Source: Candidatus Peregrinibacteria bacterium (lineage in GTDB: Bacteria; Patescibacteriota; Gracilibacteria; UM-FILTER-43-11). From it: 10,961 bases of DNA. The notes beneath the pieces are model-generated. The model ran no database searches. It had not been told where the DNA came from and saw only the letters and a list, made by a program, of their open reading frames with translations. The position numbers and the translations under genes are program-made. The stretch covers positions 1-10,961 of the forward strand of contig DAOWGG010000012.1 in the NCBI GenBank assembly GCA_030637565.1. Reading direction: 5' to 3'. Every line of letters starts with the position of its first letter. Within the stretch, counting starts at the first letter, position 1. Of this stretch, positions 1 through 6,464 are shown piece after piece.

Positions 1-1
1 A

Positions 2-1114
2 GATATTGGTGGTGATTATGAATACAGAACAGCGGTTGATTATATAACGGAGGAGGGGATTGTTTCGGGCTATCCAGATGGTACCTATCGACCGAATGTT
101 AAAATTAATCGAGCTGAATTTACGAAAATTGTTGTCGGAGCAGGCCTTTCTTATGATCCCAGTCAGGATCCCTCTGGTTATGATATTTATCAGCCGATTG
201 GCTTGAGTTTTTCCGACATTGAAGCAGGTGCTTGGTATATTCCTTATTTACGAAAAGCAGTTGAAAATGGGATTATCGATGGTTATCCAGACGGCACTTT
301 TAAGCCATCGGCCAATATTAATTTAGTGGAGGCTTCTAAAATTTTAGTCAAAACTCTCAATGTTCAAGTTAGTGATCCAAAGGGACAGGACTGGTACAGT
401 AAATACATTGAGGCCTTGGATCAATTTAACTATATCCCTTCTTCATTTGATCATTTGGCTCAAGAGGTAACTCGAGGGAATATGGCGGAGTTAGTGTGGC
501 GGATTTTAGCTAAAAAATCAGATCAGTTGTCAGTGACTGTTTCTGAATTGCAAAATCCTTGTTACCCACTTGGAGATGAGGTGCCAGACAATGTTGATAT
601 GGATCGTGTTCGTGCCACTTGGTTAAAATGGTACAACGAAGCTCGCAGCGCTGAAGGTCGTGAGCCTCTTGCTTACAATTATCAGCTTTCAAGAACCGCG
701 AATGTCTGGTCTCAGGAGGCGGTTCGTCGCTCCGAGATCACTCATCAGCGTAACCCTGGAGATAGTTATTATGATTATTGGAAGATTACCGAATGGTTTA
801 AAAATTTAGGGCTTGAATTTAAGAATGTGAATCGGGTGACTCATACCGAAAACATCGCTTGGGAATATTATAATTGTTCTGAGTCTCAAGCTGATTGTAC
901 GGATTATCTGATTCCTCAGGCTCGTAAAGCATTTGATTTTTATATGGGTGAAAAAGGCAAGGATTACACCGCTCATTACGACAGTATTATGCAGCCTTAT
1001 TTCAAAGAGGTTGGCTTGGGAATTGCAATTGATCGCTCCGCCAATCGTTATTATTTAACGGTGCATTATGGAACTGAGATCACTTCAAATCCGTGGCCGA
1101 TTTGCAGTGAATAA
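2..1114 (+). CDS. SLH-domain and CAP-domain surface protein (5' partial)
   Basis: The frame is open from the left edge, so the true start lies outside the window; an internal TTG at 203 is not a convincing start. Two S-layer homology repeats are visible, one at about nt 2-160 and one at about 203-350, each with the GYPDGT(Y/F)(R/K)P core. A degenerate third repeat may span about 370-520. SLH repeats usually anchor proteins to cell-wall polymers. A CAP/SCP (cysteine-rich secretory) domain follows at about 600-1100. It has a candidate metal-site His (codon at 743), the HTENIAW motif (842) and the HYDSIMQP motif (974), then the terminal strand pattern of the family. Four cysteines in the C-terminal half could form disulfides. 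The substrate of bacterial CAP domains is mostly unknown, so the role is inferred as wall-anchored surface protein. The stop is TAA, and the gene converges on the small gene at 1123-1326. Confidence 0.9.
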   Translation, partial: DIGGDYEYRTAVDYITEEGIVSGYPDGTYRPNVKINRAEFTKIVVGAGLSYDPSQDPSGYDIYQPIGLSFSDIEAGAWYIPYLRKAVENGIIDGYPDGTFKPSANINLVEASKILVKTLNVQVSDPKGQDWYSKYIEALDQFNYIPSSFDHLAQEVTRGNMAELVWRILAKKSDQLSVTVSELQNPCYPLGDEVPDNVDMDRVRATWLKWYNEARSAEGREPLAYNYQLSRTANVWSQEAVRRSEITHQRNPGDSYYDYWKITEWFKNLGLEFKNVNRVTHTENIAWEYYNCSESQADCTDYLIPQARKAFDFYMGEKGKDYTAHYDSIMQPYFKEVGLGIAIDRSANRYYLTVHYGTEITSNPWPICSE

Positions 1115-1122
1115 AATAGTTT

Positions 1123-1326
1123 TTATTCTCCTGCTTGGTATTGGGCAATTGTCTTGTCAGTCGCGTTCGCCCTTCTTAGTGCCGCTTTAACATTTCTTCT
1201 TTTTCCACGAAGTCGATCGAGCTTTTTTCCGATTTCTTCCTGGGCTTCAGGCTGTCCTTCATGTCGATGAATGAGCATTGTTCGTGCAAGAGATTGCTCG
1301 GGGGTTTCTTGATTTCGTTTAGGCAT
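1123..1326 (-). CDS. Small basic hypothetical protein, 67 aa
   Basis: I do not recognise this protein. It is very rich in Arg, Lys, Glu and Gln, has no hydrophobic segment, and looks helical. A basic block around residues 34-52 (KKLDRLRGKRRNVKAALRR) would suit nucleic-acid or ribosome contact, but that is only inference. It starts with ATG and ends with TAA, 8 bases beyond the stop of the converging SLH-CAP gene. There is no Shine-Dalgarno sequence, which is also true of its neighbours. It lies 59 bases downstream of the gene at 1386-1664 on the same strand and may share its transcript. The composition looks like real protein rather than a shadow frame, but the short length keeps confidence moderate. 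Confidence 0.55.
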   Translation of the reverse strand: MPKRNQETPEQSLARTMLIHRHEGQPEAQEEIGKKLDRLRGKRRNVKAALRRANATDKTIAQYQAGE

Positions 1327-1385
1327 TTTAAATTGATTATTAAAAATAAATTTAAGCTTCTTTGAGCTTTTTTCCTTTTTCTAGA

Positions 1386-1664
1386 TCAATTATTGGTTGG
1401 CTCTATGATTGATAAGGCTTTTATGATCATTGCTCCCCCTGAATCACATTTTTTTTCTGCCCTAAATACATAAGGATAATCCTCAATTCCTTGTGAATAA
1501 TTTGGATTGACTCCTGTTGTGTGAAACAGTTTAAAAAATTTCCCCCTAAATTCCGTAAAGAGTGATGATCGATTTCTGGTGAGGTCTGCAATTTCATTAC
1601 TATCTTTGGATTTATCCAACAATTTGGCGTGAATTTCTATAATGTCTCTAGTAACCTCTTCCAT
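1386..1664 (-). CDS. Hypothetical protein, 92 aa
   Basis: I recognise no domain. The N-terminal half is charged and probably helical, with a KSKDSNEIADLTRNRSS stretch. The middle has a short aromatic segment (FRGKFFKLFHTTG), followed by a single Cys (about residue 73) in EKKCDSGGAM. There is no signal peptide or membrane span. The best support for a real gene is a near-consensus promoter just upstream on the same strand (TTGACA, 16-base spacer, TAAAAT), which puts transcription start about 20 bases before the ATG. It ends in TGA, the only TGA stop in the window. It is divergent from the membrane-protein gene at 1772. Confidence 0.55.
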   Translation of the reverse strand: MEEVTRDIIEIHAKLLDKSKDSNEIADLTRNRSSLFTEFRGKFFKLFHTTGVNPNYSQGIEDYPYVFRAEKKCDSGGAMIIKALSIIEPTNN

Positions 1665-1692
1665 AAAATTTAAAAAATGAATTTGGGCTTTT

Positions 1693-1720
1693 ATTTTAAA
1701 CCATATTTTTTTCTTGTCAA
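1693..1720 (-). promoter_or_regulatory. Sigma70-type promoter for the 1386-1664 gene
   Basis: Read on the minus strand, a perfect TTGACA -35 box (1720 to 1715) is followed by a 16-base spacer and a TAAAAT -10 box (1698 to 1693). The predicted transcript would start near 1686, about 20 bases before the ATG ending at 1664. The promoter sits in the 107-base divergent gap before the plus-strand gene at 1772. Confidence 0.6.
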
Positions 1721-1749
1721 TAAAACAACTTTGTTTTGGCTTTAAATGG

Positions 1750-1758
1750 TGCTATTAT
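1750..1758 (+). promoter_or_regulatory. Extended -10 promoter for the 1772 gene
   Basis: TGC directly precedes TATTAT (1753-1758), giving an extended -10 element. The -35 is poor: TTGTTT at 1731, spacer 16. Transcription from it would begin about 6-7 bases before the ATG at 1772, so the mRNA would be almost leaderless. The same GTGCTATT core recurs before the gene at 2602. Confidence 0.4.
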
Positions 1759-1771
1759 CTGCTTGTAAAAA

Positions 1772-2068
1772 ATGAAACATAAAAAAGGACTTCTCATCGG
1801 ATTTCTTTTCGGATTCCTCGGCACATTCTTTAGTACCCTTGGCTTATCGGTTAAGGCTGTGGCTTTTTTTGCAGCATTTTTTCTTTATCCAGTTCGATTG
1901 ATTGCTGACCAGCTTTTTCATTTTTTCCCTTCATTTTCTCAGATTGGAGGGTTGTGGCTGATTCTTATTTTTGCGATTTTGAATGGTTTTATTTATGCAT
2001 TGATCGGTGGGCTCATCCATCGATTTTTAATATCGGGTTCATCAAAAGGTGAATCTTTTAACACTTAA
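1772..2068 (+). CDS. Small integral membrane protein, 98 aa
   Basis: I do not recognise a family. The protein starts with the basic sequence MKHKKG and has about three hydrophobic segments, at roughly residues 7-27, 29-48 and 59-86. Several aromatic residues and glycines are in the membrane parts, and the tail is short, polar and Ser-rich. The start is chosen from the ATG that follows a candidate promoter by 13 bases; no Shine-Dalgarno sequence is present. It ends 12 bases before the next gene, another membrane protein, so the two are probably co-transcribed. The function is unknown. Confidence 0.7.
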   Translation: MKHKKGLLIGFLFGFLGTFFSTLGLSVKAVAFFAAFFLYPVRLIADQLFHFFPSFSQIGGLWLILIFAILNGFIYALIGGLIHRFLISGSSKGESFNT

Positions 2069-2078
2069 CCAAAAACAC
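2058..2078 (+). repeat. Three heptamers before the 2081 start
   Basis: Three consecutive 7-base units (TTAACAC, TTAACCA and AAAACAC) span the stop codon of the upstream gene and the gap before the ATG at 2081. This is one of several leaders in the window with a 7-base period; it is less regular than those at 6437 and 9791. Confidence 0.4.
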
Positions 2079-2080
2079 TT

Positions 2081-2458
2081 ATGGCAACTTCAATTTTTAT
2101 TGCAAAACTATTTGCAGTCGTTTACTTATTCATTGGTCTTGGAATGCTGATGAGCTCCAAACATTACAAGAATATGCTCCTTGAAATGATGAAAGATAGC
2201 AGTATGTTTTATTTTGGTGGAATTCTTGCTACCATTGCTGGGTTTTTAATTGTCAATGCTCATAATGTGTGGACTGGATGGCCCATTCTTATTAGTGTGA
2301 TTGGCTGGCTAGCACTTTTAAAAGGATTTATGCTTTTGGTTTTTCCAGAGCATTTTAAATTTTGGGGTAAGCTATTTAAAAAATGGAATATGTCCACTTT
2401 GGGAGTATTTGTAATCGCAATGGGATTTCTTTTTGGATACTTTGGATTCTTGGCTTAG
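2081..2458 (+). CDS. Four-span integral membrane protein, 125 aa
   Basis: Four hydrophobic segments are seen, at roughly residues 5-25, 43-62, 66-87 and 104-123. A short loop after the first carries Lys and Met (SSKHYKNMLLEMMKD). The pattern GWPILISVIGWLALLKGFMLLVFPE resembles small uncharacterised membrane proteins that I associate with Patescibacteria genomes. This is an impression of style, not a named domain. The spacing of 12 bases from the preceding gene suggests an operon. The stop is TAG, followed 17 bases later by a hairpin. Confidence 0.75.
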   Translation: MATSIFIAKLFAVVYLFIGLGMLMSSKHYKNMLLEMMKDSSMFYFGGILATIAGFLIVNAHNVWTGWPILISVIGWLALLKGFMLLVFPEHFKFWGKLFKKWNMSTLGVFVIAMGFLFGYFGFLA

Positions 2459-2474
2459 TTTTACATTTAAAAAA

Positions 2475-2516
2475 TCCCCTCGGAAACTTTGTGTAAAGGA
2501 GGGGACCCCCATGGGG
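2475..2516. other. GC-rich hairpin pair after the 2081 gene
   Basis: A 7-bp stem (2475-2481 with 2499-2505) encloses an inner CTTT-gtgt-AAAG stem-loop. It is followed at once by the perfect palindrome CCCCATGGGG (2507-2516). On the plus strand no T run follows, so it is a poor intrinsic terminator for the genes that read into it. On the minus strand six Ts (2474 to 2469) follow the stem directly, which is the arrangement of a rho-independent terminator pointing the other way. It may instead stabilise the 3' end of the upstream transcript. Confidence 0.6.
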
Positions 2517-2567
2517 TATATTGTGTCAAATCATTTTTTGATTGAATTTTAAAATTATTCCCCATTG

Positions 2568-2576
2568 TGCTATTCT
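2568..2576 (+). promoter_or_regulatory. Extended -10 promoter for the 2602 gene
   Basis: TGC directly precedes TATTCT (2571-2576), matching the extended -10 element before the 1772 gene. No good -35 is seen. The predicted transcript would start about 18 bases before the ATG at 2602. The call is tentative because only one box is recognisable. Confidence 0.35.
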
Positions 2577-2601
2577 TTCCTTACTCTTAAAAAACAAATT
2601 T

Positions 2602-3117
2602 ATGTCTAATAAAACCTTTGCTAAAGTGATCGCCCTTCCTCGGGCTAAAGTTGCTCTTTTCGTTTTTTTCTTAGTGCTTGTTTCGGTTGTGCCTGCCTTT
2701 ATTCATGTTCAATGGATCACAGGACCAATGGTGAATGCTGTTCTTTTGTTGGCGGTTGTTTTGATTGGGCCGATGGAAGCAGTATTACTTGGATTGATGC
2801 CTAGTACCGTGGCTTTGAGTGCTGGGTTACTTCCACTTCCGCTTGCTCCTATGGTGCCGTTTATTATGTTGGGAAATGCCTTGTTGGTGGCTGTGTTTTA
2901 TCACTTGTATAAAAAGAATTTTTTTACAGCCCTTGGGATTGCGGCATTTTTAAAATTCGCCTTTTTACACCAATCGGTTGTATGGTTGATGAGCCGACTT
3001 TTAGATGAGCCCATTGTTTCCAAGTTAGCAGTGATGATGAGCTGGCCTCAATTTTTTACAGCTCTTGTTGGCGGAGGAGTGGCTTATGGAGTTTTGAAGG
3101 GGCTGAAGAAGGTTTAA
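2602..3117 (+). CDS. ECF-transporter S-component-like membrane protein, 171 aa
   Basis: This is an integral membrane protein with about five to six spans and a short basic C-terminus (LKGLKKV). The stretch from residue 39 (ITGPMVNAVLLLAV) through PSTVALSAGLLPLPLAPMVPFIMLGN, plus the C-terminal QFFTALVGGGVAYGVL, resembles substrate-binding S components of energy-coupling factor transporters. Such proteins bind vitamins or metals and pair with a shared EcfT-ATPase module encoded elsewhere. Relatives are often left as hypothetical or carry misleading names, so the substrate is unknown. The frame is open upstream to a TTG at 2542, but the ATG at 2602 is the better start because the upstream part would include the candidate promoter. 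No energising subunits are in the window. Confidence 0.6.
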   Translation: MSNKTFAKVIALPRAKVALFVFFLVLVSVVPAFIHVQWITGPMVNAVLLLAVVLIGPMEAVLLGLMPSTVALSAGLLPLPLAPMVPFIMLGNALLVAVFYHLYKKNFFTALGIAAFLKFAFLHQSVVWLMSRLLDEPIVSKLAVMMSWPQFFTALVGGGVAYGVLKGLKKV

Positions 3118-3222
3118 CAACTATTTTTCGATCTTTTAGGTAATAGAATTAAATTTATTGTGTATTAAGTATTGATCAGCTAGAAATATACGTCATTACT
3201 TTATTTATTTAATTTTAATATC

Positions 3223-3858
3223 ATGTTTAACATTACTCATAAATTTAGTCGATTTTTGATCATTGGAGCTATTGTTTTTCTTTTACCCTTTTTCGCTTTT
3301 AGCACTTTTGCTCAAGAGGGTGCGTCGGAAAATACAGGCGCTGTTGTTGCCGAAGAGGTTGATGAAAATGAAAATGGGAGCGAAAGAAAGGGGTCTCTTG
3401 AAGGTCGAGGAAGGCTAGAGATGAAGGAGGAACGTGGTCAAGGATTAGATCGTCGAAGTGCTGTTGCTAACGCTGTTCATGAGCTTTTGGAGGTAGCCGA
3501 TCGTAGTGGTGGTATTGGAAAGCAAATTAGAGAACTTGCCATGGAACATAATGAAGGAGAAGAGAAAGCTAATAGGGCTTTAGATAAAGCCGAAGAAAGA
3601 GGTAAGGTAGCGAAATTTTTTATTGGACCTAATTACAAACAGCTTAAAAAGGTAGAAGAAAATCTTAAAGAACATAACAAGCGTTTTGCTGAGCTTGAAC
3701 AGCTCCAGTCTAAACTTGAAAGTAAAGCAGATGCTCAGCTTTTAGCTGAACAGCTCAAGACAATGGAGCAATCTCGTGATGAGCTTAGAGGAGAAATGGA
3801 AGCAACTCAAAAAGGCTTTAGTCTTTTTGGATGGCTGAATCGTTATCTTTCCAAATAA
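3223..3858 (+). CDS. Secreted coiled-coil protein, 211 aa
   Basis: The N-terminus is a classic signal peptide: a basic start, a hydrophobic core at about residues 11-25, and likely cleavage after AFSTFA (residue 30). A low-complexity acidic/Gly/Arg linker follows at about 31-75. The rest (76-200) is almost wholly charged helix with heptad character, especially 138-195, and is interrupted by a conserved-looking KFFIGPNYK turn at 131-139. It ends with an amphipathic FSLFGWLNRYLSK tail. I recognise this layout from uncharacterised Patescibacteria proteins but know no named domain. It has no catalytic signature, so an envelope-structural or partner-binding role is likely. The gene stands 105 bases from its upstream neighbour and ends 33 bases before a strong terminator. 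Confidence 0.75.
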   Translation: MFNITHKFSRFLIIGAIVFLLPFFAFSTFAQEGASENTGAVVAEEVDENENGSERKGSLEGRGRLEMKEERGQGLDRRSAVANAVHELLEVADRSGGIGKQIRELAMEHNEGEEKANRALDKAEERGKVAKFFIGPNYKQLKKVEENLKEHNKRFAELEQLQSKLESKADAQLLAEQLKTMEQSRDELRGEMEATQKGFSLFGWLNRYLSK

Positions 3859-3889
3859 CCCTTTCCTATATTTGCCTTCTGTTAATATC

Positions 3890-3919
3890 AAAAAAGACCG
3901 CAGTAATTGCGGTCTTTTT
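3890..3919. terminator. Bidirectional rho-independent terminator
   Basis: A perfect inverted repeat has the core GACCGC (3896-3901) paired with GCGGTC (3909-3914) around a 7-base loop, extended by flanking A and T runs. T5 follows on the plus strand and T6 on the minus strand, so it can act in both directions. It lies 33 bases after the plus-strand gene ending at 3858 and 50 bases past the stop of the minus-strand operon at 3970. It is therefore the shared terminator of two converging transcription units. Confidence 0.9.
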
Positions 3920-3969
3920 GCTGATTTAGTGTTTCACCTTAAACCTTCCCCCGAGGATAAGCTAACGAG

Positions 3970-4224
3970 TTATTTGTATTTGATCTTGAGCGTAAGAATT
4001 GTGCTGGTAAACATTAGAGTTATTCCATTTGCAATAATGAGTGGTAAATCCTGAATAAGAATTCCGTAAGTGAGCCATAGTATCACTCCTATTACTAGAA
4101 CTAAATACATGTTGAGTGATAGATCTTTAGTGTGTTTAGTTTTGATGATTTTAATCGCTTGAGGAAGGAAGGCCATGGTCGTGCAGATTGCAGCCAATAG
4201 TCCAATTGTGGTAATCCAATTCAT
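3970..4224 (-). CDS. SemiSWEET-type (PQ-loop) transporter, 84 aa
   Basis: Three membrane helices (about residues 4-23, 38-54 and 60-79) form one PQ-loop/MtN3 triple-helix unit. The PQ motif is at residues 21-22 (FLPQAIK). A Trp (50) and an Asn (66, IANG) fall where SemiSWEETs place their substrate-contacting Trp and Asn. Known SemiSWEETs are about 85-95 residues, work as dimers and facilitate diffusion of sugars across the membrane. The gene follows copA by only 10 bases and is the last of the operon, ending 50 bases before a strong terminator. The substrate here is not shown, and its place behind a copper ATPase is odd. Confidence 0.85.
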   Translation of the reverse strand: MNWITTIGLLAAICTTMAFLPQAIKIIKTKHTKDLSLNMYLVLVIGVILWLTYGILIQDLPLIIANGITLMFTSTILTLKIKYK

Positions 4225-4234
4225 AGTTGGTTTA

Positions 4235-6427
4235 TTAATATTTCACTTTAAATCTTTTTAACCTTAATGCATTCAATACAACGCTCACGGAGCTAAATGC
4301 CATGGCGCCAGCGGAAACAGCTGGAGAAAGAAAGCCAAGGGCTGCTAGTGGAATTCCAATGGAATTATAAAAGAAGGCCCAGAATAGGTTTTGTTTAATA
4401 TTGCGAAGCGTTGCTCGGGAAAGCTCAATAGCTTCGGTTGCTTTTTGTAGATCTCCTTTTACAAGCACTAGGTCTCCTGTTTCAATCGCTACGTCTGTTC
4501 CCGTTCCCATCGCAATTCCCACATCGGCTTTGGCCAGAGCGGGGGAGTCGTTGATTCCATCGCCAGCCATGGCCACAAAGTGACCGTCTTTTTGGAGTTG
4601 TGCGATGATGGCTGATTTCTTGTCGGGGGTCACTCCGCTGTGAACCTCGTCGATTCCTACTTCTTTGGCAATGGCGTTAGCCACTTTTTCATTATCTCCC
4701 GTTATCATCACGGTTTTGATGTGACGTTTTTTTAGAAGCTCAATGGCGTATTTACTGGATTCCTTAATGCCATCCTGAACACCAAATAGAGCGAGAATTT
4801 GTTCGTTGTTTGCGAGGCAGAGGACGGTATACCCCTTTTCTTGCATTTTCTCAATTTCTTTGTGATTTTCTTTGGTTATTACATCTAGATCCTTCATGTA
4901 TCGACTGCTGCCAAAGTGATATTCCTTTTTATCTATTTTACCTTTTACACCTAATCCAATCACTGCCTTAAAGTCATTTACCCTTTGCAAGCCTTTGATA
5001 AGATCCTCTTTCTTCACGTAGTCGATCACACTTTTAGCAAGAGGGTGTTCGGATTGTTCTTCTAGGGCGAGGGCGAGATTGTGAGCTTGGGCTTTATCAC
5101 CGTTTAACAGTTTGAACTCCTGCACTTCTGGATGACCTTTTGTGATAGTCCCTGTTTTATCGAAGGCGATGGCGGTGATTTTGTGAGCCTTTTCAAGGCT
5201 TTCTGTTTTTTTAATCAAAATACCCAACTGTGCGCCTTTTCCAGACCCTACAACAATCGAAATAGGAGTCGCTAAGCCAAGAGCACATGGACAGGCAATG
5301 ATGAGTACAGCAACGGTTGGAATAAGCGCACTGGTAATAGAACCGTTTCCTAAGAACATCCATCCTAAAAAGGTGATTGTTGCAATGGTCAGTACCCCCC
5401 ATACAAAATAGCCAGCGACTACATCGACTAATTTCTGAATTGGGGCTTTGTGCATCTGAGCGTCCTGCACCATCTTAATAATCTGAGAGAGCATGGTTTC
5501 ACTACCCACTTTGGTGGCTTTCATGGTAAAAGCAGTATTTCCATTAATAGTTGCACCGATTACCTTGTCTCCTTCCCCTTTATCTATCGGAATGGATTCG
5601 CCTGTCACCATGGATTCGTCGAACGCTCCATATCCTTCGGTGATCATTCCGTCGGTTGGAATTTTTTCACCTGGTTTCACGCGAAGTAAATCGTTTAATT
5701 GAACTTGGTCGGCTGGAATATCTTCGGTTGAACCATCTTTTTTCAGTCGATGGGCGACTTTGGCGGAAAGTTCCAATAGTTTTCTGATGGCAGTACTCGC
5801 TCTTCCTTTTGCTTTCGCTTCTAAATAACGTCCAAGCAATATAAAGGTGGCGATCACGGCGACGTCCATGAAGTATTCTTCGTGTATATCCGTGAATAAG
5901 AATAAATAGGTGGAATATAGAAAAGCAGCACCCATGCCTAAAGCTACTAAGGTATCCATAGCAGGTCGGCCTTTGAATAAATCAGGGATTCCTTTTGTGA
6001 AGAAATCTCGCCCACTGTAAAGAATAATAACCAGTGAAAGTAGCATCATTACTTCCATGCCTTTATCGATTTTCCAAATAAACCCAAGGCTTAAAATAAT
6101 CACTGTTAAAACAGCGGCAACCACTAATTTTTGCATGCGTTCTTTTATATGGGCGTTGTCTTCTTGTTGAGCGTGTCCGGCGTGGTCGTCTGCATCATGA
6201 CCTTCATGTTTGTCGCCTACGACGCTGGCTTTGTAACCCGCTTTTTTCACCGCATCGATAATATCTTTTTCGGTGAGCTTTTTGGGGTCAAAGGTAACAC
6301 TCCCTTTCTTTAAAGGCAGATTTACCACGGCTTCCTCCACACCATCCAATTCTTTTAAATCGGTTTCTACGTGAAGCACACAAGAGGCACAGGTCATGCC
6401 GTTGATCTTAATATTGATGGTTTTCAT
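4235..6427 (-). CDS. copA: CopA-type Cu(I)-translocating P-type ATPase, 730 aa
   Basis: This ATPase pumps monovalent copper out of the cytoplasm. One N-terminal heavy-metal-associated domain carries GMTCASC (residues 10-16). A His/Asp-rich linker (about 74-93, five His) leads into the first helices. The actuator TGES is at 275-278, the transmembrane CPC at 379-381, the phosphorylation motif DKTGT at 423-427, the HP motif at 461-462, TGDN at 576-579 and GDGINDSPAL at 622-631. The YN pair in helix 7 (687-688) and M709 with SS (712-713) in helix 8 complete the Cu(I)-ATPase signature, so Zn or Cd pumps are unlikely. The length is normal for a one-HMA CopA. It lies in an operon, 35 bases after a small Cys/Met-rich membrane protein gene, with a heptamer-repeat leader and no Shine-Dalgarno sequence. 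No copper regulator gene is visible. Confidence 0.97.
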   Translation of the reverse strand: MKTINIKINGMTCASCVLHVETDLKELDGVEEAVVNLPLKKGSVTFDPKKLTEKDIIDAVKKAGYKASVVGDKHEGHDADDHAGHAQQEDNAHIKERMQKLVVAAVLTVIILSLGFIWKIDKGMEVMMLLSLVIILYSGRDFFTKGIPDLFKGRPAMDTLVALGMGAAFLYSTYLFLFTDIHEEYFMDVAVIATFILLGRYLEAKAKGRASTAIRKLLELSAKVAHRLKKDGSTEDIPADQVQLNDLLRVKPGEKIPTDGMITEGYGAFDESMVTGESIPIDKGEGDKVIGATINGNTAFTMKATKVGSETMLSQIIKMVQDAQMHKAPIQKLVDVVAGYFVWGVLTIATITFLGWMFLGNGSITSALIPTVAVLIIACPCALGLATPISIVVGSGKGAQLGILIKKTESLEKAHKITAIAFDKTGTITKGHPEVQEFKLLNGDKAQAHNLALALEEQSEHPLAKSVIDYVKKEDLIKGLQRVNDFKAVIGLGVKGKIDKKEYHFGSSRYMKDLDVITKENHKEIEKMQEKGYTVLCLANNEQILALFGVQDGIKESSKYAIELLKKRHIKTVMITGDNEKVANAIAKEVGIDEVHSGVTPDKKSAIIAQLQKDGHFVAMAGDGINDSPALAKADVGIAMGTGTDVAIETGDLVLVKGDLQKATEAIELSRATLRNIKQNLFWAFFYNSIGIPLAALGFLSPAVSAGAMAFSSVSVVLNALRLKRFKVKY

Positions 6428-6429
6428 CT

Positions 6430-6464
6430 TTTAATTATGAGTTATGAATTATGAGTTGTGAATT
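6430..6464 (-). repeat. Heptamer tandem repeat in the copA leader
   Basis: Four contiguous 7-base units fill 6437-6464. In plus-strand form they fit RTGARTT, alternating between AGTT and AATT endings. A degenerate fifth unit lies at 6430-6436. The array covers most of the gap between the 113-aa gene and copA, overlaps the former's stop codon and ends a few bases before the copA ATG. It takes the place where a ribosome binding site would be expected. The period is seen directly; any function is unknown. Confidence 0.75.

Noticed and set aside
510..692. A 60-aa minus-strand open frame inside the SLH-CAP gene
   Set aside because: It is a shadow of a well-supported coding frame and has no start signal.
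203..1114. A gene beginning at the TTG at 203
   Set aside because: The same frame is open to the left edge and encodes another SLH repeat, so the gene is 5'-truncated rather than starting here.
1110..1127. Palindrome of A/T bases across the two converging stop codons
   Set aside because: The stem is only A-T pairs with a 4-base loop, too weak to call a terminator.
1354..1373. AAGCT/AGCTT hairpin followed by Ts
   Set aside because: The T run is on the plus strand, where no gene ends nearby; the stem is only 5 bp, so it may be chance.
2542..2601. N-terminal extension of the ECF-like protein from a TTG
   Set aside because: The extra 20 residues overlap the candidate -10 box, and the ATG at 2602 gives a normal N-terminus for a membrane protein.
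3872..4054. A 60-aa plus-strand open frame
   Set aside because: It runs through the strong terminator and overlaps the SemiSWEET gene on the other strand; no recognisable protein character.
4235..6427. Recoding of TGA as glycine, as in some Gracilibacteria
   Set aside because: Long conserved genes read through with GGN glycines and no in-frame TGA, and one gene appears to stop at TGA; standard code fits.
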